DNA from: JAGOUA01 sp964645655 | GTDB lineage: Bacteria > Patescibacteriota > Patescibacteriia > 2-12-FULL-60-25 | NCBI GenBank assembly: GCA_964645655.1 | Contig: CAZXZS010000001.1 | Coordinates: 124,001-188,000, forward strand | Length of the DNA stretch: 64,000 nt | Direction: 5' to 3' | In this document: in pieces, positions 39,550 to 48,700 of the stretch | Layout: every line of letters begins with the position of its first letter | Numbering within the stretch: the first letter of the stretch is position 1 | The notes under the pieces: generated by a model | The model's database searches: none | What the model was told of the DNA's origin: nothing | Seen by the model: the letters and a program-made list of their open reading frames with translations, nothing else | Program-made: the position numbers and the translations under genes

Positions 39550-41178
39550 ATGGCAAAAACCATCCTGTTTTCGGAAGACGCCCGCCAAGCGATGAAGCGT
39601 GGCGTGGATAAGCTCGCGAACGCCGTGAAGGCGACGCTCGGGCCGAAGGGGCGCACGGTCGTCATCGACCATGGCTACGGCTCGCCGACCATCACGAAAG
39701 ACGGCGTGACCGTCGCGAAGGAGATTGATTTGGAGGACAAGATCGAGAACGTCGGTGCCCAGCTCGTGCAGCAGGTCGCCTCGCAGACGAACGACGCCGC
39801 CGGTGACGGCACCACCACCGCCACGGTGCTCGCCCAGGCCATGATCGCCGAGGGGCTCAAGAACATCACGGCCGGTGCCAACCCGCTCGCCGTCAAGCGT
39901 GGCATGGAGAAGGCACTTGCCCTCGTCGTCGAGGAATTGCGCACCAAGGTGGCGCAGAAGATCACGGGCGACAAGATCGAGCACGTCGCCTCGATCAGCG
40001 CCAACGACCGCGAGATCGGCAAGACGATCGCCGAGATGGTCGCGGAGATGGGCCAGGACGGCGTCATCACCGTCGAGGAATCGCAGACCTTCGGGGTCGA
40101 GAAGGACGTCGTCAAGGGCATGCGCATCGACAAGGGCTACGCCTCGCCGTACATGGTGACGAACCAGGAGCGGATGGAAGCCGAGTACGCCGAGCCGTAC
40201 ATCCTCGTCACGGACAAGAAGATCACCTCGATCCAGGACATCCTCCCGTTGCTCGAGAAAGTGCTCAAGTCAGGGAAAAAGGACCTTATTTTGATCGCGG
40301 ACGATATTGAAGGCGAGGCCCTTACCACCCTCATCGTCAACCGTCTCCGCGGGGTGTTCAACGCCCTCGCCATCAAGGCGCCGGGGTTCGGGGACCGTCG
40401 CAAGGAGATGCTCCAGGACATCGCCGTCCTCACGGGCGCGGCCTACATCAGCGAGGACCTCGGCCGCAAGCTCGACACGGTCGAGCTCACGGATCTTGGC
40501 TCGGCGCGCAAGGTCGTGGCCAGCAAGGACCACACGACGTTCGTCGACGGGAAGGGCGACAAGGCCCTGATCGAGGCCCGGGCCCAGGCCATCAAGGCCC
40601 AGCTCGAGAAGACCGACTCGTCGTTTGACCGCGAGAAGCTCCAGGAGCGCCACGCCAAGCTCATGGGGGGCATCGGCGTCATCCGCGTGGGTGCGGCGAC
40701 CGAAGTCGAAATGAAGGAGAAGAAGCATCGCATCGAGGACGCCATCGCGGCCACCAAGGCGGCCGTGGAGGAGGGGATCGTCCCCGGCGGAGGGGTGGCG
40801 CTCTTGCGGGCCATGAAAGCCCTTGAAGCCGCCGCTTTGGAAGGCGAAGAGGCCGTCGGCGTGCGCATCATCCGCAAGGCGATGGAAGAGCCGCTCCGCA
40901 CGATCGCCGCGAACGCCGGGAAAGACGGGTCCGTCATCGTCGAAGAGGTGAAGAAGCAGACGGGCAGCATGGGCTACAACGCCGAAGCTGACCGGTACGA
41001 GGACCTGCTCGCGGCGGGGATCGTCGATCCGGCGAAGGTGACGCGCTCCGCGCTGCAGAACGCCACGAGCGTGGCCGCGCTGTTCCTCACGACGGAATGC
41101 GTGATCACGGAATTGCCGAAGAAAGAGGAGCCCGCTCCGGCCGCGGGGCACGGGCATGGTGGGGGGATGGGGTTTTAG
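39550..41178 (+). CDS. groEL: Chaperonin GroEL
   Basis: 542 residues, full length. The ATP-site motif NDAAGDGTTTATVLAQAM, VIDHGYGSPTITKDGVTVAK and the equatorial signature AAVEEGIVPGGGVALLRA are present. The C-terminus ends in GHGHGGGMGF, a His-containing version of the usual Gly-Gly-Met tail. It folds cytosolic proteins in an ATP-driven double ring with GroES. Transcribed with groES under CIRCE control; a strong terminator follows. Confidence 0.98.
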   Translation: MAKTILFSEDARQAMKRGVDKLANAVKATLGPKGRTVVIDHGYGSPTITKDGVTVAKEIDLEDKIENVGAQLVQQVASQTNDAAGDGTTTATVLAQAMIAEGLKNITAGANPLAVKRGMEKALALVVEELRTKVAQKITGDKIEHVASISANDREIGKTIAEMVAEMGQDGVITVEESQTFGVEKDVVKGMRIDKGYASPYMVTNQERMEAEYAEPYILVTDKKITSIQDILPLLEKVLKSGKKDLILIADDIEGEALTTLIVNRLRGVFNALAIKAPGFGDRRKEMLQDIAVLTGAAYISEDLGRKLDTVELTDLGSARKVVASKDHTTFVDGKGDKALIEARAQAIKAQLEKTDSSFDREKLQERHAKLMGGIGVIRVGAATEVEMKEKKHRIEDAIAATKAAVEEGIVPGGGVALLRAMKALEAAALEGEEAVGVRIIRKAMEEPLRTIAANAGKDGSVIVEEVKKQTGSMGYNAEADRYEDLLAAGIVDPAKVTRSALQNATSVAALFLTTECVITELPKKEEPAPAAGHGHGGGMGF

Positions 41179-41186
41179 TCCGATTT

Positions 41187-41217
41187 GACGGGCCGCGTCT
41201 ACGCGGCTCGTCTTTTT
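41187..41217 (+). terminator. Terminator of groESL
   Basis: GACG-G-GCCGCG pairs with CGCGGC-T-CGTC, followed by TTTTTATT. Confidence 0.8.
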
Positions 41218-41287
41218 ATTGGCGGCTCGATCATCGTATTCGCTGCTCGATCGCGTTCGAAAGGCGATAGTGATCGACGGTTGCATC

Positions 41288-41296
41288 TGCTACTAT
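41288..41296 (+). promoter_or_regulatory. Extended -10 of the 486-residue orphan
   Basis: TGCTACTAT ends nine bases before the ATG at 41306; the -35 region (TAGTGA) is weak. Confidence 0.6.
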
Positions 41297-41305
41297 GGGT
41301 GGCGT

Positions 41306-42766
41306 ATGTTATCAAGCCGTCTTGGTCCGGATCCCGGTGAGATGGGCCTGCGCTACGTAACGCCTGAGCATGATCGGCACGCGGAGATTGCCCGTACCTT
41401 ACGCGCATGGTCCGAGGCCGACCGTTCTGCACCGGCCATTGAAGAAAGCCTGGCTACGCTTCACCTGGACGAGGGCGATGTGGGTGCGCTGCTTTCTGAC
41501 CCTGAATTGATGGGGTTTCGTAGAGCGCTTGCCCGTCGCTTGGGGCCGCGGCTCTTCTCTCGCTCCCAGTCGGTCACGCAGGATGAATATCCTCAAGGTG
41601 GGCAGACGGGACGTTCCTTGATTCATTTTCCCTCATATTTCGAACGGTTTTTTCCGAAGTCGCTCCTGAGCGCGCTCGCTGAGCATGAAGCGGTCCGGTA
41701 TTTCATCTATTCGCTTGCCCACCATGATGGGGAAGGTTGCCGTGATCCCTTTCGCGTTCTACGGGCGCTTGATGCGAATGGTTCAGGGGATTTGTTGCGC
41801 AACTCGGTAGCGCGCTGCATTTTGCTGTATGCACGCGGTCTGGAGGCGTTGGGACAGGGTGTCATCGTATCCCTTAGCCAAGATCAGAAAGCGAATTTTT
41901 TCGTCCTTTTGCAAGAGGCTTCCGGGGTCGATCGGGTGGCGTTTACCGAAGCCTGTGTCATGGCGATCGAAGGCGTTTTCGCATTTCCGGAATACGCCTT
42001 CGATCTTGAGCGGTCATCGTGCGTAGGAGGGAAGGGGTTCGTGCCAAGATACCAGTTTGAGCGCATGGCGCAGGCGTGCGGATACGCAACAGAAGATGCT
42101 TTTTTCGCTTCATTAACCCCTGACGCGAGACGAGTCATGCAGGCTTCGTATGTCCGCGAATGCGCGACCGCGCGCCTAGACGGGGATCGGTTACTCTATC
42201 TGCTGGAAAACCTTCCGAGTTGGGCGCTTGAGATTCGGGATCAGGCCGTTCAAGCCATTCACGACCGCGTTGTCACCAAGCTTCTGACCGACCCTGCCCA
42301 TGCGGACGATATAGCGCAGGCCGCGTCATGGCATTCCGTGATCTCGCGCTACTTCGCGGAAGACGATGCCGCTTCTTTTTGTCGTCGATATGCGCGTTTG
42401 GGGGAATCGATCGAGGCGACGAGCCCTTCTTCTGTCCATGGGTATGCCAGACTTGCTGTCCAGATGGATCGATGTGGGTATTCCCTGGAGGACATCCAAT
42501 TTGTCTTGCGGCAAACGATGGAAGCGTATCCCGAGGATTCGGGTGCGGCAGACGAGCATTCTGAGGTCCTTCGGGCGGTCTGTGCAAGATTCGGTCGTCC
42601 TGGGGAGGCCTTAGATTATGTCCAGGCCGATAAGGCCATGGCGCATATCGGATACACCTACACAGACGCCTATGACGTTAATTTTCGTTCCGGTGAGAAA
42701 GCGCGCGTCAGCGTGTGGATAGCGGTGAGCCAGCGGAGAGAGGGTGACGGTCCCGACGCCGCTTGA
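41306..42766 (+). CDS. Large orphan cytosolic protein
   Basis: 486 residues, leaderless-type start. No signal or membrane segment is seen. The sequence is helical throughout: RTLRAWSEADRSAPAIEESL, FPSYFERFFPKSLLSALAEHE, LLRNSVARCILLYARGLEALG, WALEIRDQAVQAIHDRVVTKLL, YSLEDIQFVLRQTMEAYPED. This resembles an alpha-solenoid, but no repeat family is recognised. Base composition is less GC-rich than in groEL, which may mean later acquisition or weaker selection. It stands alone between groEL and rpsU; no good terminator was found apart from a long hairpin downstream. Confidence 0.65.
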   Translation: MLSSRLGPDPGEMGLRYVTPEHDRHAEIARTLRAWSEADRSAPAIEESLATLHLDEGDVGALLSDPELMGFRRALARRLGPRLFSRSQSVTQDEYPQGGQTGRSLIHFPSYFERFFPKSLLSALAEHEAVRYFIYSLAHHDGEGCRDPFRVLRALDANGSGDLLRNSVARCILLYARGLEALGQGVIVSLSQDQKANFFVLLQEASGVDRVAFTEACVMAIEGVFAFPEYAFDLERSSCVGGKGFVPRYQFERMAQACGYATEDAFFASLTPDARRVMQASYVRECATARLDGDRLLYLLENLPSWALEIRDQAVQAIHDRVVTKLLTDPAHADDIAQAASWHSVISRYFAEDDAASFCRRYARLGESIEATSPSSVHGYARLAVQMDRCGYSLEDIQFVLRQTMEAYPEDSGAADEHSEVLRAVCARFGRPGEALDYVQADKAMAHIGYTYTDAYDVNFRSGEKARVSVWIAVSQRREGDGPDAA

Positions 42767-42776
42767 ATAGTGCAAG

Positions 42777-42834
42777 ATCAATATCTGGGAATGACGGCAG
42801 CCTAGCGGGCGTCCGTTGGCACCTGGATATTGAT
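42777..42834 (+). other. Long hairpin between the orphan and rpsU
   Basis: ATCAATATC (42777-42785) pairs perfectly with GATATTGAT (42826-42834), with possible inner pairing GACGG/CCGTT. No T-run follows. It could be a structured RNA or a processing signal. The remaining gap up to 43003 holds only the rpsU promoter and leader. Confidence 0.45.
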
Positions 42835-42914
42835 GGCTACGCTTTGCCATAATGCGGCTACATGAATGCGATCGTGAGCTCTTTTTCCCCTATTTTGTGC
42901 GGCTCTGTAGGGGC

Positions 42915-42943
42915 TTGACAGTCTCCATCGGATTCCTTAAGAT
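42915..42943 (+). promoter_or_regulatory. rpsU promoter
   Basis: TTGACA (42915-42920), a 17-bp spacer and TAAGAT (42938-42943). A leader of about 55 bases ends in AAAGGAG before the ATG at 43004. Confidence 0.85.
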
Positions 42944-43003
42944 CCAGCCAACATTTCGGCATTTAAGCCGGCTTGATTTCTCACTAGAAAGGAGCGTGAT
43001 CGT

Positions 43004-43255
43004 ATGGCAGAAGTAAAACGGAAGAAGAGCGAATCGTTTGACTCGTTGCTCGGGCGCTTCAAGCGCCGGTGCCAGGACCGTTGCCTGACCCAGGAAGTCC
43101 GCCGTCGCCAACGTCATGCTCACAAGCCGAACCGCAACAAGCGCCGTGACGGCGCCTTGCGTCGCGTGACCCTGACCCAGCACTACGCCTACCTGATGAA
43201 GACGGGCCAGCTCAAGGACGAGAAACCGAACCGCAACGGCCGCCGTTCCGCGTAA
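43004..43255 (+). CDS. rpsU: Ribosomal protein bS21
   Basis: 83 residues. ESFDSLLGRFKRRCQDRCLTQEVRRRQRH matches the bS21 core (ESFE.ALRRFKR.C...G...E.RRR). A longer-than-usual basic tail follows (HKPNRNKRRDGALRRVTLTQ...). The protein sits near the anti-Shine-Dalgarno region of the small ribosomal subunit and helps start translation. This is notable in a genome where many genes seem to lack Shine-Dalgarno sites. It has one of the best promoters and a clear ribosome-binding site, fitting high expression. A hairpin terminator follows. Confidence 0.88.
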   Translation: MAEVKRKKSESFDSLLGRFKRRCQDRCLTQEVRRRQRHAHKPNRNKRRDGALRRVTLTQHYAYLMKTGQLKDEKPNRNGRRSA

Positions 43256-43270
43256 TGCGGCGGCGGTTTT
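43240..43270 (+). terminator. Terminator of rpsU
   Basis: CCGCCG (43240-43245) pairs with CGGCGG (43258-43263 or 43261-43266), followed by TTTTGCTTCTT. The stop codon is in the loop. Confidence 0.65.
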
Positions 43271-43321
43271 GCTTCTTGGGACCCGGGCGATCCGCGCCTG
43301 TCTTTCCGATGGGGATTGATC

Positions 43322-43327
43322 TATCAT
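43322..43327 (+). promoter_or_regulatory. -10 box of yqeY
   Basis: TATCAT, 16 bases before the ATG at 43344; no clear -35 is seen. Confidence 0.45.
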
Positions 43328-43343
43328 AAGAGCTGTCTTGCAT

Positions 43344-43778
43344 ATGACCCTTACCGAACGCATTGACCAAGAATTCAAGGAAGCGATGAAGGCCAAGGAC
43401 GAGGTCCGCCTGTCGACGCTCCGCTTGCTGCGCACGGCGCTGAAGAACCGCCAGATCGAGACGCAAGCGCCCCTGGCGGATGCCGACGTCCAGGCCGTCA
43501 TCAAGACGACCATCAAGCAGTACCAGGATGCCCTCAGCGATTTCCTCAACGCGGGCCGCACCGACCTGGCCGACCGCCAGCAGCGCGAGCTCTCCATCCT
43601 CAACGAGTACCTGCCGCCAGCCTTGCCTGCGGAGGAACTTGAAGCGTTGGTGAAGAACGCGCTACAATCATCGGGGGTCACGGATGTCGGCAAGGCCATG
43701 GGCGTCGCCATGAAGGCGGTCGCCGGGCGAGCCGACGGCAATGAGGTCCGGAAGATCGTCGAGCGCCTGCTCGGCTGA
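43344..43778 (+). CDS. yqeY: GatB/YqeY domain protein
   Basis: 144 residues: MTLTERIDQEFKEAMKAKDEVRLSTLRLLRTALKN is split here only by eye, but the whole length matches YqeY, including ERQQRELSILNEYLPP-like DRQQRELSILNEYLP and the end GRADGNEVRKIVERLL. The fold equals the tRNA-binding tail of GatB (Asp/Glu-tRNA amidotransferase), so tRNA interaction is assumed, but the precise role is unknown. In many bacteria yqeY follows rpsU, as here, which supports both assignments. It stands between rpsU and the surface operon. Confidence 0.92.
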   Translation: MTLTERIDQEFKEAMKAKDEVRLSTLRLLRTALKNRQIETQAPLADADVQAVIKTTIKQYQDALSDFLNAGRTDLADRQQRELSILNEYLPPALPAEELEALVKNALQSSGVTDVGKAMGVAMKAVAGRADGNEVRKIVERLLG

Positions 43779-43803
43779 TCGCGCGCCCTTTGAATCTTTG
43801 TTC

Positions 43804-43809
43804 TAGAAT
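43804..43809 (+). promoter_or_regulatory. -10 box of the surface-protein operon
   Basis: TAGAAT ends nine bases before the ATG at 43819, the same spacing as at other leaderless-type genes here. No convincing -35 is seen. Confidence 0.5.
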
Positions 43810-43818
43810 CTTTCTCCC

Positions 43819-45756
43819 ATGCTTTGGAAAGGTTCGGTAGCCACAACCGCTTTTGCCCGCGCCCGGAAGCTTTTCCTGGCGGGGACCTTTGCGGTTGTGT
43901 TTGCGTTTCCGGCGCTCCCGGCGTTCGCCCAGACGGCCCAGCCGTTCAATAATGCGGCCGTGAATACGGTGGCGACCCAGGCGGGCATCAATGCCGGGAC
44001 CGATTTGTTTGCGATCATCGGGAACCTGATCAATATCGTGTTCGGGTTCATGGGGGTTTTGCTGCTGTGCTATCTCGTGTACGCCGGTTACCTATGGATG
44101 ACGGCGCCCGGTCCGGAACAGGTGGAGAAGGCGAAAGGGTACATCAAGAACGCGATCATCGGCCTGCTCATCATGGTGTCCTCGTTTGCCGTGAGCCGGT
44201 TCATTTTGGACCTGATCGCCGGTGATGGGGGTGCGGGCGGGGCTGGCGGTGGCGCCGGCGTGGCGGGTGGGGTGCGCCCGGGATCCGGCTTTCCGGGTTC
44301 GGCTGGAGCGCTCGGCGGCGGCGTGATCGAATACCATATCCCGGAACGGGATGCGACAGCCGTGGCACGCAACACGTCGATCATCATCGCGTTTAAGGAG
44401 GCGGTCGATCCGGCTTCGGCCATCGTCGGCTATTCAGAGGCCGCGAGCACGACGGCGCGCGACCTGAACGCGGATGCGATCCGTATCTTCCGCACGGGCC
44501 AGGAGGCGACGACGGCATTGCGCAGCGCGGATGTCGAGGTGTTTTTCACGGAAGACCATAAGACGATGGTGTTGCGGCCGCGGGCGCTGCTGGGAAGCCC
44601 GAGCGCCAACACCGATTATTCGGTCCGGCTGCTTGGCGGGGAGCGGGGCTTGCGCGTGGAAGCGCCGGGAGGGGGCGGTCCGTCGATTTTCGCGGTCGGA
44701 AACGGCCTCGTTTCTGCGGAACGCGAATATAGCTGGCGATTCGAGGTGTCGACGGTGGTGGATAATACCCCGCCCAAGATCCTGTCCGTCGTGCCCTATG
44801 CCGATGGGCGGTACGCGCCGAACATCGTGGTGCAGATGAACTTCGACAAGCCGCTGAACCCGATCTCCGCGTCTGGCCTGGTGCGCTCCGGCGTTGGCTT
44901 CGAGAACGTGGAAATCGTGTCTTCACCCGTGGCGGGTGGGGGCGCGACGCGGCCGGATGGGCAATTCACGCTGTCGAACCAGTTCCGGACCATCGAGTTC
45001 GTGTCGACCGTATCGTGCGGCGTCAACTCGTGCGGCCGTCAGGTGTACTGCCTGCCGTTCAGCTCGAACATCGCGGTCCGTATCCGTGCGGCGTCGCTGT
45101 CGGAGGCGCCCCCGCAGGCGCGGATCATCCGTTCGGGCGGCGCTTCGCTCTTTGACGGGATCGTGGATGCGGCCGGGAACTCGTTCGACGGCAACGGCAA
45201 TGGGACGGCGCAAGGCCCTGGGGAGATCCCGGCCTTCGACGACTACCAGTGGCGGTTCCAGACCGAGGCGCGGCCGAACCTGGCCCCACCGCAGATCCGC
45301 TCGGTGGCGCCCGGGGTGCGTGCGAGCGGAGTGGCGGTCGATGCGCCCGTGACGTCAGATTTCGATAGCGTGTTGCAGGCGTCGACGGTGACGACGGAGG
45401 GCGTGCGCCTGGAGACGAACGAGCCGGAAGAGCTGGCCGACACCTTTTGGTGGACGGTCGAGGCTCTCGGCTTGCGCGCCGATGGTGGGGTGCTGCGTTC
45501 CGGCGAGCGGGCTTCGACGACGCGCCTTCAGGTGGATCACCGGCCGTTCCTGGCTTCCCAGCGGACTCCGGAGGGGCTGGTTTCGCCCGAATATGTGCCC
45601 CGCATCGGTTCGGAAGTCCAGAATATTTATCAGAACTGCTTCAATCCGGCGTCCTCGGCCCGGTGTGCCGGAAGCCCGTATTGTTGTGATGACCGTCCGT
45701 CCCGGACCGCTTGTGCGGCCCCGTCGCCGTTGGCTCCTTTGCCCTTACGACCATGA
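43819..45756 (+). CDS. Pilin-like membrane protein fused to Ig-like domains (surface protein A)
   Basis: 645 residues. A signal peptide (cut near PAFAQTAQ, about residue 38) is followed by two membrane helices at about 68-95 and 108-133. A short basic loop (GPEQVEKAKGYIKNA) separates them, as in VirB2/TrbC pilins. A Gly/Ala-rich linker leads to repeated beta-sandwich domains: IPERDATAVARNTSIIIAFKEAVDP, TPPKILSVVPYADGRYAPNI and PPQIRSVAPGVRASGVAVD are typical of SbsA-type Ig-like domains. Several Cys pairs occur near the end (CVNS-like SCGVNSCGRQVYC, CAGSPYCCDD). The stop overlaps the start of the giant gene (ATGA). It probably sits in the membrane with a long outside part. Confidence 0.75.
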   Translation: MLWKGSVATTAFARARKLFLAGTFAVVFAFPALPAFAQTAQPFNNAAVNTVATQAGINAGTDLFAIIGNLINIVFGFMGVLLLCYLVYAGYLWMTAPGPEQVEKAKGYIKNAIIGLLIMVSSFAVSRFILDLIAGDGGAGGAGGGAGVAGGVRPGSGFPGSAGALGGGVIEYHIPERDATAVARNTSIIIAFKEAVDPASAIVGYSEAASTTARDLNADAIRIFRTGQEATTALRSADVEVFFTEDHKTMVLRPRALLGSPSANTDYSVRLLGGERGLRVEAPGGGGPSIFAVGNGLVSAEREYSWRFEVSTVVDNTPPKILSVVPYADGRYAPNIVVQMNFDKPLNPISASGLVRSGVGFENVEIVSSPVAGGGATRPDGQFTLSNQFRTIEFVSTVSCGVNSCGRQVYCLPFSSNIAVRIRAASLSEAPPQARIIRSGGASLFDGIVDAAGNSFDGNGNGTAQGPGEIPAFDDYQWRFQTEARPNLAPPQIRSVAPGVRASGVAVDAPVTSDFDSVLQASTVTTEGVRLETNEPEELADTFWWTVEALGLRADGGVLRSGERASTTRLQVDHRPFLASQRTPEGLVSPEYVPRIGSEVQNIYQNCFNPASSARCAGSPYCCDDRPSRTACAAPSPLAPLPLRP

Positions 45757-48700
45757 AACGCTTCTCCTTTCGCGCCCTCACGGCGCTTTTCGGCCTCCTG
45801 ACGGCGCTCACGCTTGGCGTGACCCTCTTGCCTGAGTCGGCTTCAGCCCAGCAGCCGGCCGGGATTGACGTCGGCCTGCAAGCCGTCGGCAACACGACCA
45901 AGCTTTCGGCCGAAGACCCGCGGACGATCATCGTCCGGATCATTAACATTTCCTTGGGATTCATCGGGATCATCCTGGTTTCGATCATCGTGTACGCGGG
46001 ATTCCTATGGATGACCTCGGGCGGCGACAAGGAGAAGATCGATCGGGCGCAACGCTATATCCGTAACGCCATCATCGGCGTCCTGATCATCGTGAGCGCG
46101 TGGGCGATCACCCGGTTCGTCATTTCCTCGCTCTTGGGGGCCACGGGAGGGGGAGGGGGTGGCCGCTCGTCGCAGGAATCGTCGGGGGCTGGGTCGGGTG
46201 GATCCTTCGGGTCGGCCGGCATTTCCGGGGGCTTTTACCTGTTGGGCATCGAGCCTGCCGGGTCCGTGCCGATTCGGAACGTCGAGGTACGGTTCCTGTT
46301 TTCTCAAGACGTGGCGGCCGCGCAAGTGAACGAGCGCGTGCGCGTCACGAAGGCGAGCGGGGAGACCGTCGCCGGGCGCTTTGTCGTGGAAGGCTCGCTT
46401 GCGACCTTCATTCCGGCGCAGGCGTGTCCGTCGCCGCAGGCGGACCGGTTCTGTTTCGATGCGAACGCCGAATATGTCGCCAAGGTGGATGGGACGATGC
46501 GGTCCGCGAGTGGCCAGGCGATCGCCTGTGGTGGATTGGGGGCGGTCTGTGAAGGGCGGTTCCGGACGGGCGACCGGATCGACGCTTCCGGGCCTTCGGT
46601 GAGCCTGTTGCAGCCGTATGAGGGGCAATCCGTGTCCCAGAACCGCTCCATCGAGCTGATCGGGAGCGCGTCCGACGAGAATGGGGTCTCCCTGATCCAG
46701 TTTAGCGTCGATGGGCGGGTCGTCGGCCGGGCCACGCCGGCGGAGCGGGTGACGCCCCCCTCGTTCGAAGGGCGGGCCCTATGGAATACCGCGGGCGTCT
46801 CGCTGGGGGCGCACCGCTTGCAGGCGTTCGCGTCGGACATGGATTCAAATTCCGCTAGCTCCAGCCCTATTTCGGTCATGGTGCGGGCGGAGAGCTGTTT
46901 CAATGACGTCCAAGATGGCGATGAGACGGGGCCAGATTGCGGAGGCGGGTGTGGGGCATGTACGGGTGGCGCGTGCCGTGAGGCGGGAGAGTGCGCGAGC
47001 GGCGTCTGCGCGGAAGGGCGTTGCGTCGAACGGCCCGTGATCACGGCCATCACGCCGAATAACGGGCGGGTCGGGACATTGGTGACGATCTCCGGTTCCA
47101 ACTTCGGTGGGGCGGGGGAGGTGACCTTTACGGGTGGGGCACGAGCGACCCTGCCGGCGCGTTGCAGCGAGATCGGGGATGGGTGGACCGATACGGCGGT
47201 CGTCGTCGAGGTGCCGGTCGGTGCCCAAACGGGTCCCGTGACCGTGCGGAACGCGACCTCCGGCCTCACGGACGGTTCCGATGATGCGACCGGGCCGCGG
47301 GTTGGCGCGTACACCGTGAACGATGTCGCCCGTCCGGGACTTTGTCTGGTGACTCCGGAACGTGGTCCGATCGGGACGGCGGCGCGATTGGTGGGGAGCG
47401 GATTTGGTGCCGCGTCGGATCGCGTGCAGGTCGGCGATACGTTGGTGAGCAGCGTGCGCGGATGGAGCGATGGCGAAATTTCCTTGAATATCCCCACGAT
47501 CTCGCCGGGAGCTGCCTCCGTGCGCGTGCGCGTGGGGGCCGCGTCCTCGAACCCGGTGCCTTTCGTCGTCGAGGCGGCGCGCCTGAGCGAGCCCCCGGTG
47601 ATCGAGAGCGCGAACCCCGTGTCGGGGCCGATCGGGCAATACGTCACCTTGCGTGGGCGTAATTTTGGCGATTTGGCGGGCATGATCCAATTCGTGGCGG
47701 CGGATGGCGGGCAGGGTCCGGGCGACACGGATTTCCCGGCCTCGTGTGATCTGGGGACGCGGTATTGGTCGGATACGGCCGTGACCGTCAAGGTCCCCGC
47801 GACCATACGGACGAGCGGGTTGGGCGGGGCGGCATCCGTGCAGCCAGGAACCTACCAGATTTATTTGCAACGTCGTGACGGCTCCGCCCCGAGCAACCGC
47901 CTCTCGTTTACGGTCGCCTCCGGTCAGCCGGGCCCCGGGTTGTGCGCCTTGGATCCGGATACCGGCCCCATCGGGACGGAGGTTCGGTTTACCGGCGAAC
48001 GGTTTGGTTCGGAACAGGGTGGGGTGCGGTTCCAGGGCGCTTCTGGGCCTGTCGACGCGATGTCGATCTTGGAGTGGACGGACCAGTCGGTACGAGCCGT
48101 CGTGCCGCCGGGTGCGCGGACGGGTTCGGCGAGCGTGCGGGTGCGGAGCGAGGATTCCAACGCCTTGCCATATACCGTGAAGAACTGTGCGGAGGATGCC
48201 GGCATCTGTTCGGCGACGGAGCGGTGCTGTGAAGGGTCGGGGGTCTGCGTGGCGCGTGCGGGGGGCGTGTGTCCGGCCGTCGATACGAGCGCGCACTACG
48301 CGTGGCGCCTGTCGACGGGCGAATTGGCGATCTATCCGGAAGTCGTGAACGAATGCAACCCAGCATCGCGGCGTTTGGCTTCGCCGAGCCCGTGGAATGG
48401 GCGTCCGGGCGGGACCAATGCCTGCGTGAACGCGGATGTCGTGATCCGGTTTTCGACCCGGCTGGATGCCGGGCAGGTCAACGGGTCGAGCGTGGTCGTG
48501 CGCCAGTGCGCGTCGGGTGAAGGTGACTGTGCTGGTGGGACCATCGTGCCGGCAGCCGTCGGGTTCCCGCGCGTCGAGGCCGCGGATGCGGAGACGAGCC
48601 TGATCCGGTTCCGCCCTGGGGGGAGTCCCGAGCGGTGGTCTGCCGCGAGCCATTATCAGGTCGCGCTGACGACAGCCATCCGTTCCGAGCGCGGCGTAGC

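Noticed and set aside
42862..42918. 18-codon open frame after a CATAAT box
   Set aside because: Spacing resembles the leaderless genes, but the peptide (MNAIVSSFSPILCGSVGA) has no support and no good -35. It ends inside the rpsU promoter.
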